Below are positions 1 to 13,635 of a stretch of DNA of 47,500 nt, in pieces; position 1 is the stretch's first letter; each line of letters opens with the position of its first letter. The notes beneath the pieces are model-generated. The model ran no database searches. It was not told the origin of the DNA and worked only from the letters and a program-made list of their open reading frames with translations. The translations under genes and the position numbers were made by a program. This DNA comes from Chrysomallon squamiferum (taxonomy: Eukaryota > Mollusca > Gastropoda > Neomphalida > Peltospiridae): positions 34,241,173 to 34,288,672 of the forward strand of contig CM022672.1 of assembly GCA_012295275.1 (NCBI GenBank), given 5' to 3'.

Positions 1-332
1 AACAAAAATAAAATAAAATAAAATAAAATAAAATAAAATAAAATAAAATAATAAAATAAAATAAAATAAAATAAAATAAAATAAAATAAAATAAAATAAA
101 ATAAAATAAATAAATAAAGGTATTATGCTGAAAAGTAATGCATGAGGTAATAAAGTTTTAAATTTAATAATAATTAATTAATGAATTAATGTTTCATTAT
201 TAAGTTATTAGATACAGTTCCAAAATAGAATTTAAAAAAAAATTTATGGTGAGTATTTACTTTGGTAAATCTGCACAACCACAACTATTAGAACTAAATA
301 CAAATATCAAAAAAAAAATAAATAAATAAATA

Positions 333-363
<31 letters not shown>

Positions 364-450
364 AATAAAATAAAATAAAATAAAAAAAAAAAAAAATAAA
401 ATAAATTAAAATAAAATAAAATAAAAAAAAAAAAAAAATAATAAATATAC
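1..450. repeat. (AAAAT)n and (AAAT)n tracts at the left edge
   Basis: AAAAT pentamers cover 7-118. AAAT and AAAAT units with poly-A cover about 309-445. The sequence between is AT-rich and without genes. Confidence 0.9.
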
Positions 451-938
451 TAATAGATCAGATTTTAGGGAATGAAAGAAAAAAGAATCGTAAAAAACCC
501 AGAAAAGAAATAAAAACGCACTTACTACAAAAAAACGTTAACATTAAAACTCAGCGATGTTTGTTAATACTAGCAATATTTCGTTAGCTTTATTAAATTC
601 TATCAGGATTTTGCTCTCTGGCTGATATTCATAATTTTCACACTTACTGTCAACAGCTGTGCTTTATATCTTCCACACTGGAATAAAATAATCTGAAAGG
701 ATTTCCCCAGCTGTGTTCTAGTCATTTGACCCACACACACTGACCTGAAAACACTGGGATAGCAACATGGTTGTTTTTTTATGGATTAATGACTTTCGAT
801 ATTTTTTTTTTTTTTTGCTACAAGTTTAATTATTAAAGAAGACTGGATGGCCAGTAGACATTTAAAACTGTTTCCTTTATAGGTAACAATTTAATAATGA
901 TATTTTAATATTGTATCTGCAAAAATATAAATAATATT

Positions 939-966
939 ACAAAAAAAAAAAAAAAGAATTGTAAAA

Positions 967-1005
<39 letters not shown>

Positions 1006-1087
1006 GAAAATGGCTGCCAAACAAACATTAAATAACAGTAAAAAAAAAAAAAAAAAATTATCCATATTAAGGAATAAAGAGAGAATA

Positions 1088-1121
<34 letters not shown>

Positions 1122-1140
1122 TTTTTTTTTTTTTTTTTCA
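939..1140. repeat. Poly-A, (AAT)n, (ATT)n and poly-T cluster with self-complementary arms
   Basis: (AAT)9-10 at about 970-998 and (ATT)9-10 at about 1093-1120 are inverted relative to one another and flanked by A and T runs, so the region could fold. A minus-strand open frame over it is low-complexity. Confidence 0.8.
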
Positions 1141-2105
1141 AGCTGGTTTATGTTAAAAAAATTTACAAAATAATACAAAAGGACAAATAGGGAATAGAAC
1201 AAAGATACAAACTTATCTATAAAAAAACCCAACATTAGTACAAATCTGACTGTTTTTGAATTATGAAGATAACAAAAGGGAGGTAATACATGTAACTAAT
1301 TCATAAATTCATAAACATTTTTTCTTTAATCTGATCTCTTAAATGAACAAACAACACATCAGCACATTTTAAGACTTTGTTCTTATTAAATAATAATCTT
1401 TACAATACTTAAAAACAACTCCGAAAATTTAATCCATATGAAGGTAAAAAAGAATTTCTAATTTTTACTGGTTTGTTCTATCAATTTATATAGCAAATAA
1501 CTTTAAAAAGAAGAAAAAAGGCAACAACAAAAACACTGCACACAAACATCTTTTCATTATAGATGAGAATCAGAAAAATTAAATATACATGTAGTTCTGT
1601 ATCAGATTATGCATCATAACCATTCAAAGATGATTAAAATAAACACAAAGAACGAGAAAATGATTACTGCATCAAAAACCATCAGCATTATCCTCTTCCA
1701 GAAGACAAAATCAAAAGAACAAATCATAAGCAGACGCAAAGCCCTGCACCATGTCTTCATAATAACAGCATTTATAAGACTTTTGAGAAAAGATTCTATT
1801 TCACATATGATGGCATACCTTTAACATTATTGCATGAAGTATTCTATGCATTTATAAGTGAGGAAAATTGAATTTGTTTCCAGGATTTTTTAAATTTATT
1901 TTCCTCAGTATGAATGTTTAAATAAGAATCAATCAGAACCAAGACAAATCCAGTCAAAATGAAAAGAAAAATTCTGTTTCACTTATATCTACACCCTCTG
2001 CATGCAGTTTTAAGTAATAGAACCAGTATTATGGTTATCTCTATGTCACTGTTTAGCGATATTAAAATCCAACAAATAAAAAAAGAGTAAACAGAGTGGA
2101 CATAC

Positions 2106-2183
2106 CAGTGACCGGCGAGACCAGCACCGAGGTGGACACATATAAATTCCATCCATCGTCTGGACAAGACCGTCCAGCTCCAT
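2106..2183 (-). CDS. Candidate first coding exon of an unknown gene extending left
   Basis: Minus-strand ATG in a good context (ACAAATGGAG) opens a 26-codon frame, MELDGLVQTM then DGIYMCPPRC and WSRRSL, ending at a CTG|GTATGT donor in phase 0. GC content is higher than in the surroundings. A purine-rich region with a GGGGGCGGGG box lies 230 bp upstream at 2411-2420. I do not recognise the peptide and see no following exon in the remaining 2.1 kb. The opposite strand is also open here. This may be chance. Confidence 0.2.
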
Positions 2184-2358
2184 TTGTAAAAAAACAAAAA
2201 AACACTTCGGATAAAACGTCTTGTTTTTTGTCTTTAATAAAGTTGACCTCTAACTGTTATTTGAGAAATATCCAGATACCTGACAGTGTGTGCATCCTCC
2301 AGTGTTTATATTTAGCAAGAACCCAGGAAATGAAGAAATAAAAGAACATGTGGCAGGA

Positions 2359-2452
2359 TGAACTAAGCAGGGTGGAGGAGAGAGGGGGAGAGTAGGGGGG
2401 AAGACAAAGAGGGGGCGGGGGAGGGAAAAGAAGAAGGGGAGAGGAGGATGGT
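2359..2452. other. Purine-rich (G/A) tract with GC box
   Basis: About 90 bp almost entirely G and A on the plus strand, including GGGGGCGGGGGAGGG. Such tracts can form triplex or quadruplex-like structures and bind Sp1/KLF factors. It lies upstream of the candidate minus-strand exon at 2106-2183. Confidence 0.6.
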
Positions 2453-4161
2453 TATCTGTCTGTATTGCCTCACATGTGTAGACGTCTGTGTTATAAACAT
2501 CTCACAGTGATTCCTTGTTCTCAGAAATCTCCGAGAACTGCCTGTTTTATCTGTCCATCAATTAACACGAAGAACTAAGAACCACTTGTTGTCTTGGATC
2601 ATATTTTATACATTTCTGATTCAGTAACATGTTATTTACTATCACATATAAATACTTTTTTTCTAAAAAATGTTTTTGGCAAGAACAGATACGTATCAGA
2701 AACCCATTCTCAGACTTACTGTCAGCAACAAGCTGTGTTTTTATGTACCTCCCATAAACAGCAGAGCCAAATACAACAACCTTTGACAAAGCAGACATAT
2801 ATTAGGTGTACCATTACTTACAGGCGGAGACAAAAATATCTCCAAGTGATAACCAAGATGGTTGATGTAGTAATGATTTATTAGAATGTTTTTTTTTTTT
2901 TTTTTTTTTTTGCTTTAAATTATAAATTTTATGTTCGTGACTTGATAATGAAGTTTTTGTTGCTGGCAGGCTGCTTGGGTTATTTTTTTACAGTTTTTGT
3001 CAGTTGTACTGCTGTTACTTCAGTTCATTTTCTTAAATTATTTTAATTTGTTTAATGTTGAAAATTTAAAAATTTTATTTTATTTTTTATTTATTATATT
3101 TTTTTTAAATTAAAAGTTATTTAAAACAATTTCTGCACATACAGCAGGCTATTTAATAATCACTACTGGAGTAATATTAAATTACTCAGCAGTTTGAAAA
3201 ACACATTAAAATCAATAAAATGTATGTCAGTGTGCATGTAAAACATTTATAAAACTTTACATGTTAAATTTCATCATAACATTTACAAAACAACGAAACA
3301 CAAGGTAACATTAACAACTTAACAAAAACAACACAAACAAGATAAAAAGGTAAAACAAGGTAATTATTAAACAAATTATTGAGAAGAGCTCAAACAGGCC
3401 AAAAGATTTGTATAACACCTGAATAAAAATGAAGAAACTGCTTTACTTAATAATGCTCTCAACACATTTTAGCTATGGTTATATTGCTAGTAATTAAGAT
3501 TTAAAACAGCTCAGAGTAGGAACCTGCTGCAGCCATTTTATGGGTTACTCTTTGATTAGCAGAAACTGGTCTTTTACAACGCACCATCCCACAGACAGGA
3601 AAACACTACATTCCATATCTTTTGATATAGCAGTCACTGAGTACTGGCTGAGATGAGAAAGGTCAAAACATCCATAACAATGGACTGACTTTATAATTCA
3701 CTGCACCTTCAGATAATGACGTACCTGTGAAGTAAGTCATGTACATTATGAACACCTGACATACAGTGTACGCATCATAAACATACACCTGTACTTTAAA
3801 TGTGTTCTGCAGATGTCACTGGTCGTTCAGGTACAGCAGTCACTTTTAATTACAGACAAAACTGCTCCAGATTTCCATGTCTTTGTTACGTAATTAAAGC
3901 AGGTGTTGCCTTTAGTTCTGCACTTGCAGTAGTAGGTCTCCATGTATTCATTGCATAATTTAAAACAGACTTTTGCCTAGTTGCATATGAAACTATTGCA
4001 TGTCTTCATAAAACAAAATAAGGCAGGTATTGACTATAGTTATATATCAAATGCACATACAGGTAGGCACAAGGTAATAATAATTGTGTAAAACATGGAC
4101 AAATGTTCTTTCAGTAATACTAGTTTTACTAATTTAAACAACATGTTAGCTTAAAAATTTA

Positions 4162-4163
<2 letters not shown>

Positions 4164-4200
<37 letters not shown>
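4164..4200. repeat. (CA)n microsatellite
   Basis: About 37 bp of CA. Smaller CA and TA runs occur nearby at 4463-4516 and 5480-5514. Confidence 0.95.
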
Positions 4201-4201
<1 letters not shown>

Positions 4202-4776
4202 AAGACAAACAAACAAAATGCAGTACACATAGGCCTAAATACTACACACAAAGACATAAAAAACAAAAACAACCTGAAACATACAACTATCAATACATCT
4301 GTTTTTCATTTATTAACATTAGCTAAACCAAAAGCAAAATGAAAAATAAAAACAAAGTACAGTTTCAGTAACAAAAACACAATCATCAAGAGAGCTATAA
4401 AGGTCATAACCTTGACATTTCATGAAGAGTTCTCAGAGAAATGCTTTATAACAAAACATGTGCACACACACATACACATAAACACACACCCACAACGTCA
4501 TATATATATATATATAATACTCTGACCTATAATATTAACAGTCAAATAAAGTGCTGTCTGTGTCTGTGATAAAAATAAGTCAGAATAAATTTTACATGTA
4601 TTTATAAATCACTTATTATGTTAATCAGTGATGATGTTAAAAAGTTTAATTTTTTAGCTTTGATTTGAAACCACTGAAAGTTTTCAGTTTCTGAGTATAG
4701 TGAAGTGTACCATAAGATGAAAAAGCATGAATTCAAATTGAAATCTCTGTTCCTTCCTTAAAACTGTACCATTTTA

Positions 4777-4786
4777 AATAATAATG

Positions 4787-4839
<53 letters not shown>

Positions 4840-4840
4840 T
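4777..4840. repeat. (AAT)n microsatellite
   Basis: Near-perfect AAT run. The minus-strand frame across it is a poly-Tyr artefact. Confidence 0.95.
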
Positions 4841-5476
4841 ACAATAACAAAGGAAAATGTGTACAATGTTCATTCTACTAACATGTATGCACACATACAC
4901 ACAAGCTGTGTATAGCACTATGAATACACAGCTAACATCCAGATGTGACACAGATGTGAAAGTTTACTACTTACTCACCCCAGACTTAGCGAGTCATCAC
5001 AGAACCACACCCAGTAATTAGGGAGGCTCTGCTAAATGAGTAAACTGCTATGATCACTTATTAGAATGGAATTAAAACAAATGCTGAGTTTTGTAAAGTA
5101 GTGCATGGTATAACCTTGAGATAGCGATTTCTGTGTTAGTTATTAACAGCTGTAGCATGGAACCTGGATGAAATTCAGATAGGTAACATTGAACAAAATC
5201 AATAAAAATGAACTAGCAATAAACATTTAAAACAGCAAAGAGAAAAAGAAAGAGGAAGGTAGACACACTGATATAAAAACATATAAATATATTTCAAAAA
5301 AAAATAGAGAGAGAGAGAGACTGTTAGCAACAGAAAAACAGACAATTTCCAATCAGAATGATCTCTCCAAAGATAACTTAAAAAGATAAAACTAATAATT
5401 ATATAGTTGCAACCTTGAAAAACAAGAATTTGTCTACTTTGAAACCAAACAAAACTTTACAAGAGGATTATAGATA

Positions 5477-5507
<31 letters not shown>

Positions 5508-6085
5508 CACACACAGAGATTAATTTAAAATGACTTGACATACTCACGTAAATCTGCAACTTTGACAAACAACAAAGACTGTTTCAGAGAAAGTGCACAT
5601 CGACGTTTGTTCTATTGCGATTGGCCACTAAGTCTACTCTCTCGCCTACTTACAAATACATTTCATTCTGTCACATTTAGTAAACACTGATGCATTACAA
5701 TATCTGCCTCTCCCTGTCACCCACATTTGTAACATGTTTTATTCATTTCCTAGCCACGAATTGCCACAAAATAAGTATATAAAATCTCAAAAAATGTGGA
5801 AGAATATCTCTTTGATTTTATACAATTAATTAATATGTATTATATTGTTATCATACTAATTACATGTCAGTATAATGCCTTTGTTATTTTATTTTAATTT
5901 CATTTTAAATTTTGTTGTCTTTTTAATGATAAATAATTACAATTTTTTTTTAATTATGTATTTATAGTGATGATTTATTTGTCAGTGTGGTAGTATCATA
6001 AACTTTAATGTTTTGATGTGTTAATGATAAGGAAACAAGAATTTTTAAGAATAAAAACGTGTAATACTATTGTATTATTATCATA

Positions 6086-6173
<88 letters not shown>

Positions 6174-6195
6174 GTTGTTATTATTATTATTATTA
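6086..6195. repeat. (ATT)n microsatellite, about 36 copies
   Basis: Roughly 110 bp, interrupted once by GTTGTT near 6173. Three open frames here encode only Ile, Leu or Tyr runs. Confidence 0.96.
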
Positions 6196-8769
6196 AAACA
6201 TGGGGCAATTGTAAGAATGAAAAATAAAAACATGCTGTACTCTAATGAAATGTGTGTTCATTACTACAGAGCCTTAGGCTATTCACTTTTAAATCACAAA
6301 TTAAAATTTCCAATCAATCATTAATTAATATCTTGATCAGCTTTCATCTTGGTAAACCAGATTATTTATTACCTTATGTAAAATGTCTGTAATTTATAAA
6401 TAACAAACGAAAATAAAATGATTATTTATAATAACAATAACAATAATAATAAATATGTTAAATAATAGTTTTAATGAAGATAATCATAATAATAATTAAA
6501 ATAATACATATTATTATTTGTGTTGTTATTATTATAGGTGGACTGACTATCCATTAGCTGTAATCCTCATATCCAAAACATTTTCTGAGTAGCAGAAACA
6601 GTGATTCTGTACATTTTCCTGATATTCTTCCATCTTTATAAACTTTATTTTATATACAAAATTATTTTAAAAATGTGTATCAAAAATTGCTCATAATAAT
6701 ATTACAAAATCAAAAAAAACTCTGAAATCAGAGTCATTTCCAGTCCCAACTGTTTTGGATAAGGTATTCTCAGCCTGAATTATTATTATTATTATACCTA
6801 ATTTTTCTTTCTTTTCTTCTTTTTCCTTCAAGCATTAAAAACAACAACAAAAATAACAAGTAAAATTAGTCCTCAACATCTGCAGATTTGTTTAGATTTC
6901 TTAAAACAACCAGATGCATCTCACTGAAATACTCTGAAAAACCAGGGCAATTGCAAAAGCTTATAACTATACTAAACACCTCACAGTACTTCTACCACAC
7001 CATAAAAATTAAACTGCCAACCTTTAAAATTATTTGAAGCAGATTACAAAAAAAATTAATAATAAAAGATTAAGAAGCACTGGTTTGGAACCATTATTAT
7101 GATTATAAGGAGAATGACAATCTAAAGAAATACAGTTTAGTGCAGAGTAGATATTCTTACATGGTAAAGTTGTGTTTAGAGTGGTTTGTAGTGTAAGTAA
7201 CAGGAGTAACAGGAGTAACAGGACTTGTCTCAACTGCTAAAATGGGAACAGTGTTTAGTATAGAGTATCCTGTAGTAAGCTCACTTTATAATCCAGTGTA
7301 TTCCTAAGTGTCTGAAGTAACTGGGTTATACTGAAGAGATTACAAATCAATTAAGTATGCAATACATAATTATGACTACAGCTTAATTATGAGTACAGTT
7401 TTAGGTGTAGATTAGAATGGAATGTTGATTTAATATGGAATGTAGCTGAATTAATTGACAACGTTATTAATTGTTAGAATGAGATAATACTACATAAAGC
7501 TGTAACTTCACTAAATAAATTTTTGATATATTTACATGTACCTTACTTAATTTACAGGAGACTTGTTAATGGAATATCAATGTATTTATTTAAATTTTTG
7601 TAATTTTTATACATATTTATTTCATCAAAAATAAAGAAAAGGGGAATTATAAATTAAACACACACACACATGTACAATATTATTTTTCTCCTAGTGTTTA
7701 GTATAAAAAACCCCATAAAACATTGAAACCTTAAGAAATCTGTTCTCCAAAAATTAAAAATAGATTATTGATTGTTAACAACCTTATTTATAATTTAAAT
7801 TGTGAACTGATAAATAAATAAACACCATCATAAAGAGTAAAACTAAATATCAGATGAAATACGTTGCTCATTGAATGAACAAGAACTAAAAATAGATACA
7901 GCAACCTAATTCTTTTTAATAACTATTGATTTTGCCAAAACACAAACCTCATAATGTTCTGACAGATTTAATTAACACAATTTATATAATAAATTGCTAC
8001 CAGAATAACATGAAATGTGTTGAATTTTTACTCTCTTTGTTTCATGCATGTGTGAGTTGTGCATACACACAATACACACACACACACACATACACACACA
8101 ATGTGCATACATGCTCAAATACACACATCCTGTAATAAATTAAATATGATTATATTCTTTTGTACAGATAAAAACATATATAAAACCAATTCTCATTAAC
8201 AACAATAATGTAAACAAAATGCAGTCTTCATCATAATCATAACTGGGTAAACAAATATTTTCAAAATGAAATAAAATTATTATTTAAACCTAATATTTGA
8301 TGTTTATTTAACAAATACTTATTTTTATTTCTAATGTAATTATTGACAGTTCCATATGTAGTTCTGATTAATATTAAAATGTAGAGCAAAAACTACGATT
8401 AAATTACAGTGACATAAAGCATTAAATTAATGTAATAATTATTTTTGCATAAATGATCCAACCTTTTTTTCTGTAACCGCCGGGTCAGCTTGTTCAGTGT
8501 TTAACTAGTGACATCAGAAACATTTAAAATATTGGGTCAAGGCGTGAATCTAACAGTTTTTGTGCGCATTAACTTCATTTACATTCTTGTGTCAAACCGA
8601 TACACACGTCTCAATCACCAGGCATGATCATGCTATCACGAAATTGTATGACATTTCAGTTTAAAGCGAAAACAACAAAAAAAATCCTAAATTAAAATGC
8701 TCCAGAAAACGCCTATTTCACTGAATGATTCCTAAAAACGTTCGATCCAAAAATAAATTAATGTACTTA

Positions 8770-8900
8770 CGTTTAATCTAGTCCACAAATCTTAAAATAA
8801 AATAAACTAGTCCCCATTTGTATGGATTTGTGATCATTCCCTTGTCGAAACGGGCACCGAAAATACAAAGAAGAGTAATCGCAGAATACGAATGACGTCA
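8770..8900 (-). promoter_or_regulatory. Candidate promoter and leader exon on the minus strand
   Basis: A patch of reduced AT content carries a full TGACGTCA (CRE palindrome) at 8893-8900. About 125 bp downstream on the minus strand is a consensus GTAAGT donor at 8764-8769. This could be the start of a transcript running left, with the 2106-2183 exon as a later exon. There is no coding evidence. Confidence 0.2.
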
Positions 8901-9278
8901 CGATCTTCTAATTGTCTCCCTTGGCAAGTGATTATAAAGTGTGTTGTTCCTGTTTTGTTTTTGTTTTTGTTCTTTGGTTTTTGTTACAATAATATTACTA
9001 ATTTGTAGCAGCTTATAAATATAATTTACAAAGTTAAAGAAAATCAAATAAATATATAAGTGACTGATACGCTATAAGAAAATTAGCATACATTACCGAT
9101 CAGGCGAAACATCCAGCTATTAAAACGTATCTGCAATACATACACGTAATTTTTATTTTAAGTTTGTTGTATTTTCCGATGTAAAAATAGATTTCAAATA
9201 TTTTTCCCAAAATGATGTCAAAATATGACAAACTGGAAAAATGTGTAAAAGAATATTTTAAAATGATAATAATAATAT

Positions 9279-9280
<2 letters not shown>

Positions 9281-9324
<44 letters not shown>
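9281..9324. repeat. Poly-T run of 44
   Basis: An uninterrupted homopolymer. Read on the minus strand it is poly-A and could be the tail scar of a retroposed sequence, but no recognisable body or target duplication is seen beside it. Confidence 0.95.
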
Positions 9325-9325
<1 letters not shown>

Positions 9326-9329
9326 TTAA

Positions 9330-12000
9330 ATTTTTATTTACTCATTGCTAAATATGAAATTGTCATTTTCACAATTTACATTTTAAATGACAGGTAATGT
9401 ATAAAACGTATTTTGCTCTTTATTTATTAAAAACATTGATAATTATTTGGGATTTTATTAATTTAATTAATTAAATATTTATTTATTTATTTTTATGTAA
9501 TCAATATACATTGTTATTATAAACCTGTTTATGAAAAGGACAGAAGAATTAATTATGTAGGAAAAATTGCAGTATAGTTATAATACAAAATATATCTTCA
9601 TTACATAAATAATTTTAAACCCTCTGCCCCTAAAATAAAGTATGCAGAAAAGTAGTTTTTAATTTTGGCAGATGAAATTTGAATAGTAGCACCTTTTATA
9701 TTTAAAATAGTTTTGACTTCTCCATTTATATATAAAAAGTACATTCTTTCCATCAACCCGATTTCTTCTGCATGTTCATTATTTTAATTTTTATTATTAT
9801 TATAATTGTTGTTTTTGTTATTGTTATTTTATTTAGCAGCATGGAACCTGGTGACAATACATTGAACAGGTTGTTTCTTAATGTTGTTTATTTTGTTGTT
9901 TTTTTAAATTTTAATTTCTTTATTTCTTTATTTTCTTTATTTGTTTATAAAGTAGTTTATATATATTTTAATCATTATTTATTTATTATTGTTATAATTG
10001 TTCTTTTTGTTTGTTTGTTTGATAAACTGTTTGTTTAGCTTAGTATTGAGAAAGAAATAATTCTAAATATACTGCAGATTAATTGTGTAATAGTCAAACT
10101 CAGTGACAAGTTTATACCTTAAAAATAACAAACTGCGTTTGTCTGTAAATTAAGTGTTCTGTGTTCTTAAGCTAATTAAAGACAAAATATTTAAAATATG
10201 CTCTGAAACATTCAAACAAAATATTTCATAATTCAAGATTTACGATGTCAGTTTTAAGATACATTAATTTCATTTTGCATCATTGTACAAATATTATACT
10301 TATTATTATAAAGTGTATGCTTTTATTTTCTGATCAATTCCACTGTTAACATTATTCAGTGTTTATTTTGTTAAAACAGAATAATAAAGAGAGTTTCAAA
10401 ACTATGTTAATTTTTTTAAATTAATTTTAAAAGTTATTGTATTTATAAAGTTAGAAGAACAACAAAAAGCAGACATTTAAATTAATTTTATTATCAGAAG
10501 TGTATCAGGCTGCAATGAATAAAAGATGAAATATAAAAACAGTTAATGATACAGTTTGTAATAATTTAACAGTGGTTTACATTATTATACACTTTTTTTT
10601 ATAAAATGAAATGATAAAAGTATGACATATTCATAAAAAGGTATTATAATAAAACAACAATTTCCACTGACTTGAAATTTTTATTTGAAAATGCTTTATT
10701 ATTCAACAAAATAATACTTGAATTGAAATACTCGTATTGCAAATGATCAAAACATGTTGTAGAAAAATAAAAAATAAAAATGTATAACTGGTGTTCAGTT
10801 ACAAATAGATGAATCAATGTGTTTTAACAAACATGAGAATATATACATGTATGTGGGTGTATATGTGTTTGTGTGTGACATTATCAACAATGCAGACGTT
10901 TTGTGATCAGTTTAAATGTCAACATGACCTGTTATTTTAAAGTACATTTACATGTATTCCTTACCACTGTAATATTTCTGATTTTACTAGTTTTCTTGAT
11001 CTGAATTTCAAAATAATAAACATGTTGTTTACCAGCACACTGTTAATGTAGAGATAATTTAAAATAAGTAAAAATTAGTAATAAACAGATTTTAAATACA
11101 TTGAGATGACATGAATAGTGACAGTGAATGTGTGTGATTGCACTAATACTGCACTACTTTGAAACTAGTAGGTATACCACTACAACATTACTTCAGTTTT
11201 GAAACCAGTATTTTATAAGTACTTCTACAAAACTACAATCAAAATTACTACTGCTTAATTACATATACAATTAGAAAAAAATTACCAGAACAAAACAACG
11301 ACATGACTTGGATTTTGTTATTTTGCTCTGTTTTGTTTGTTCTTATTTCTTTATTACATATATTTTTAGTTTTATTAAAACATTTTATATTAAGAAATTT
11401 CTCTGCTGTTTCTTCATCACCCTCAAAACCCCCCAGAAAGCAACAACAACAACAAAACAAAAACAAACAAAAAAATCATGTAGAAAGCAATATGCAAACT
11501 CAAACAGTCACATTACAAAATTACAACTGGCTGAAAATATAACAATGAATTCTACTAAAAATGAAAAAAATAGTAGAAAATTCTGATTACTAAAATAACT
11601 GACAGTGGATAATAAGCAACGCACATAAAGTGGGATTTATGAGGTTTGTGTAAATGGAACAAAGAAAACAATGAACCACATGAAACAAAACAGAAGGTTG
11701 TTGGCCTGGATGATGTGAGTGAGACATCAATCACTTGTCTCTGTGGGGTTGATGTGGCTTCGTTATGTCAATTTTGTGTCTTAATGTGACTAATTACAAA
11801 TTCAGAACATAATGAGAGAAGAAAATGTACAAATATTGCAGATTCCTAAAGAACTGAGTTACATTAATATCATACCAAAATTAAGAAGAAAAAAATAAGA
11901 AATTGAAAGATAATAATAATAATAATAATCAAACTAAAATTGCTTTCTTACGTATAACATCCAAGTAAGAAGACTGGTTTATCAATAAACTTAATTCCAC
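9330..12000. other. Non-coding AT-rich region
   Basis: No gene is apparent. The open frame at 9772-10038 is hydrophobic only because the DNA is T-rich. Two frames at 11300-11590 have no motifs. Confidence 0.5.
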
Positions 12001-12029
12001 ACACACACACACGAAAGTCAAATAAATTG

Positions 12030-12260
12030 TATTGTATAGTAGTAGTAGTAGTAGCAGCATATAAATAGTAAAGTAGTAGTAGTATATAGTATTGTAAAGG
12101 TAGTACTAGTAGTAGCAGCATAGAAATAGTAAAGTAGTAGTAATATAGTAGTTGTAAAGGTAGTAGCAGCATAGAACTAGTAAAGTAGTAGTAGAATAGT
12201 ATTGTAAAGGTAGTAGCAGTAGTAGCAGCATAGTTGTAAAGGTAGTAGTAGTAGTATAAC
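12030..12260. repeat. TAG-rich minisatellite with ~50-60 bp higher-order unit
   Basis: A (TAG)n background carries a recurring AGCAGCATA.AA.TAGTAAAGTAGTAG block and a TATTGTAAAGGTAGTA block. The AGCAGCA landmark falls at 12053, 12114, 12165 and 12224. It is an imperfect compound repeat with no gene content. Confidence 0.85.
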
Positions 12261-12299
12261 AACAGTGATAATTAATTTTAAAAAACAAAAGATAATAAC

Positions 12300-13590
12300 A
12301 GAATTCTGAATGAAAAAGTTTTTATTATTTTTGACATTGGCAAGATGTTACAGGCAGTACTTTTAACAATAAAATACCAAAACACAAGCAGAAACTGTTT
12401 TAAAAATAATATTGCACTTTACACAATGCAGTTTAATACAAAACGTTAGTTACAATTTTCAGTCTTCATAATCAATTATAATATTCTATTAAAATAAAAA
12501 TATATATGATCATGTTCAACCATAATAAAACAAGTTTGCAGTTGATGATATTCCAGATACATTTTATTTATCGTTATTTGGTTTTGGATATATGTATAGT
12601 TAAGGAAGACTGAGAAAAAATAAATTTAAAGTAATTACACTTCAAGAGTTATGACAAAGTTTTAATTTTATTTTATCCTTAGGATACTCATTGTCTATAG
12701 TAGTTTTGAAAGTCACATATGTATCAACATCATAAACACATATATACAAGTTAAACTGCATGGAACTTGTCCAAAACAAATATTTACCTAATAAAAGTAT
12801 TCAAGTTGAAAATGTACATTAAAATGAATCAATTAATTTTCAATGTTCACACAAAAACAAGATATTTTATTATCATACAGCTCAATAAGAAACCATCTTT
12901 AAAAATATTATCTATCTATTAAAACGCTTTATAAACCTTTCCCCTAACTGGTTATAAATGAAACAGCTAAACAACTGCTAAATCTCTCTCTAAATAATTT
13001 AGACACACAATGTGTAGTTACTTATATGTTTATTACTTATTAAACATACTAATCTTTTATCTACTACTTTTACTTTGCACTAATATGAAACTACTAACCT
13101 AATGCTAGTGTGTAACTATTATTTGCAATATTTTTAAAAATTTCAGAACAAAGCTTAATTATTTACTCAGTTTTCTGTTTATTTATTTATTTACTAAATT
13201 TTATTAACTTTTGCAATAATTTCATAAAACTTAGAATCTCTCTAATAATGTATTTTGAGCAAATTATTTTATTATTTTTATAGTAAGTTTCATACATAAA
13301 TTTAAAATAATAATTATATAATTATATCTACCCTGTAAACTCGACAATATTAAAAATAATAAGAAATAATGACATGAAAAACCCATTAGTAACTAAATAA
13401 ATGAGTGAGCAATTGATTCATTCTAATATCATAGCAGTACAGAATTACTAACATTTAGAAATCAGCACACAAAATGTGTTAATTTTGCTAAGTAAACAAA
13501 ATCTCTTTAATCACATCTCTACATGAAATATCAATGCATAGATTCTGATAGTCTCTCTATTTGAAGTATTTATTTATTTATTTTATTTGT

Positions 13591-13635
<45 letters not shown>

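Larger units (their letters stand above)
2460..8460. other. Non-coding AT-rich region
   Basis: Apart from the microsatellites listed, I see no gene. Slightly less AT-rich stretches at 3500-3900 and 4960-5160 have no long open frame or convincing exon. Small open frames at 2594-2884 and 7030-7233 have no recognisable content. Confidence 0.5.

Noticed and set aside
9281-9324. Poly-T as the tail of a retrotransposon or processed pseudogene
   Set aside because: No adjacent coding remnant, element body or target-site duplication was recognised.
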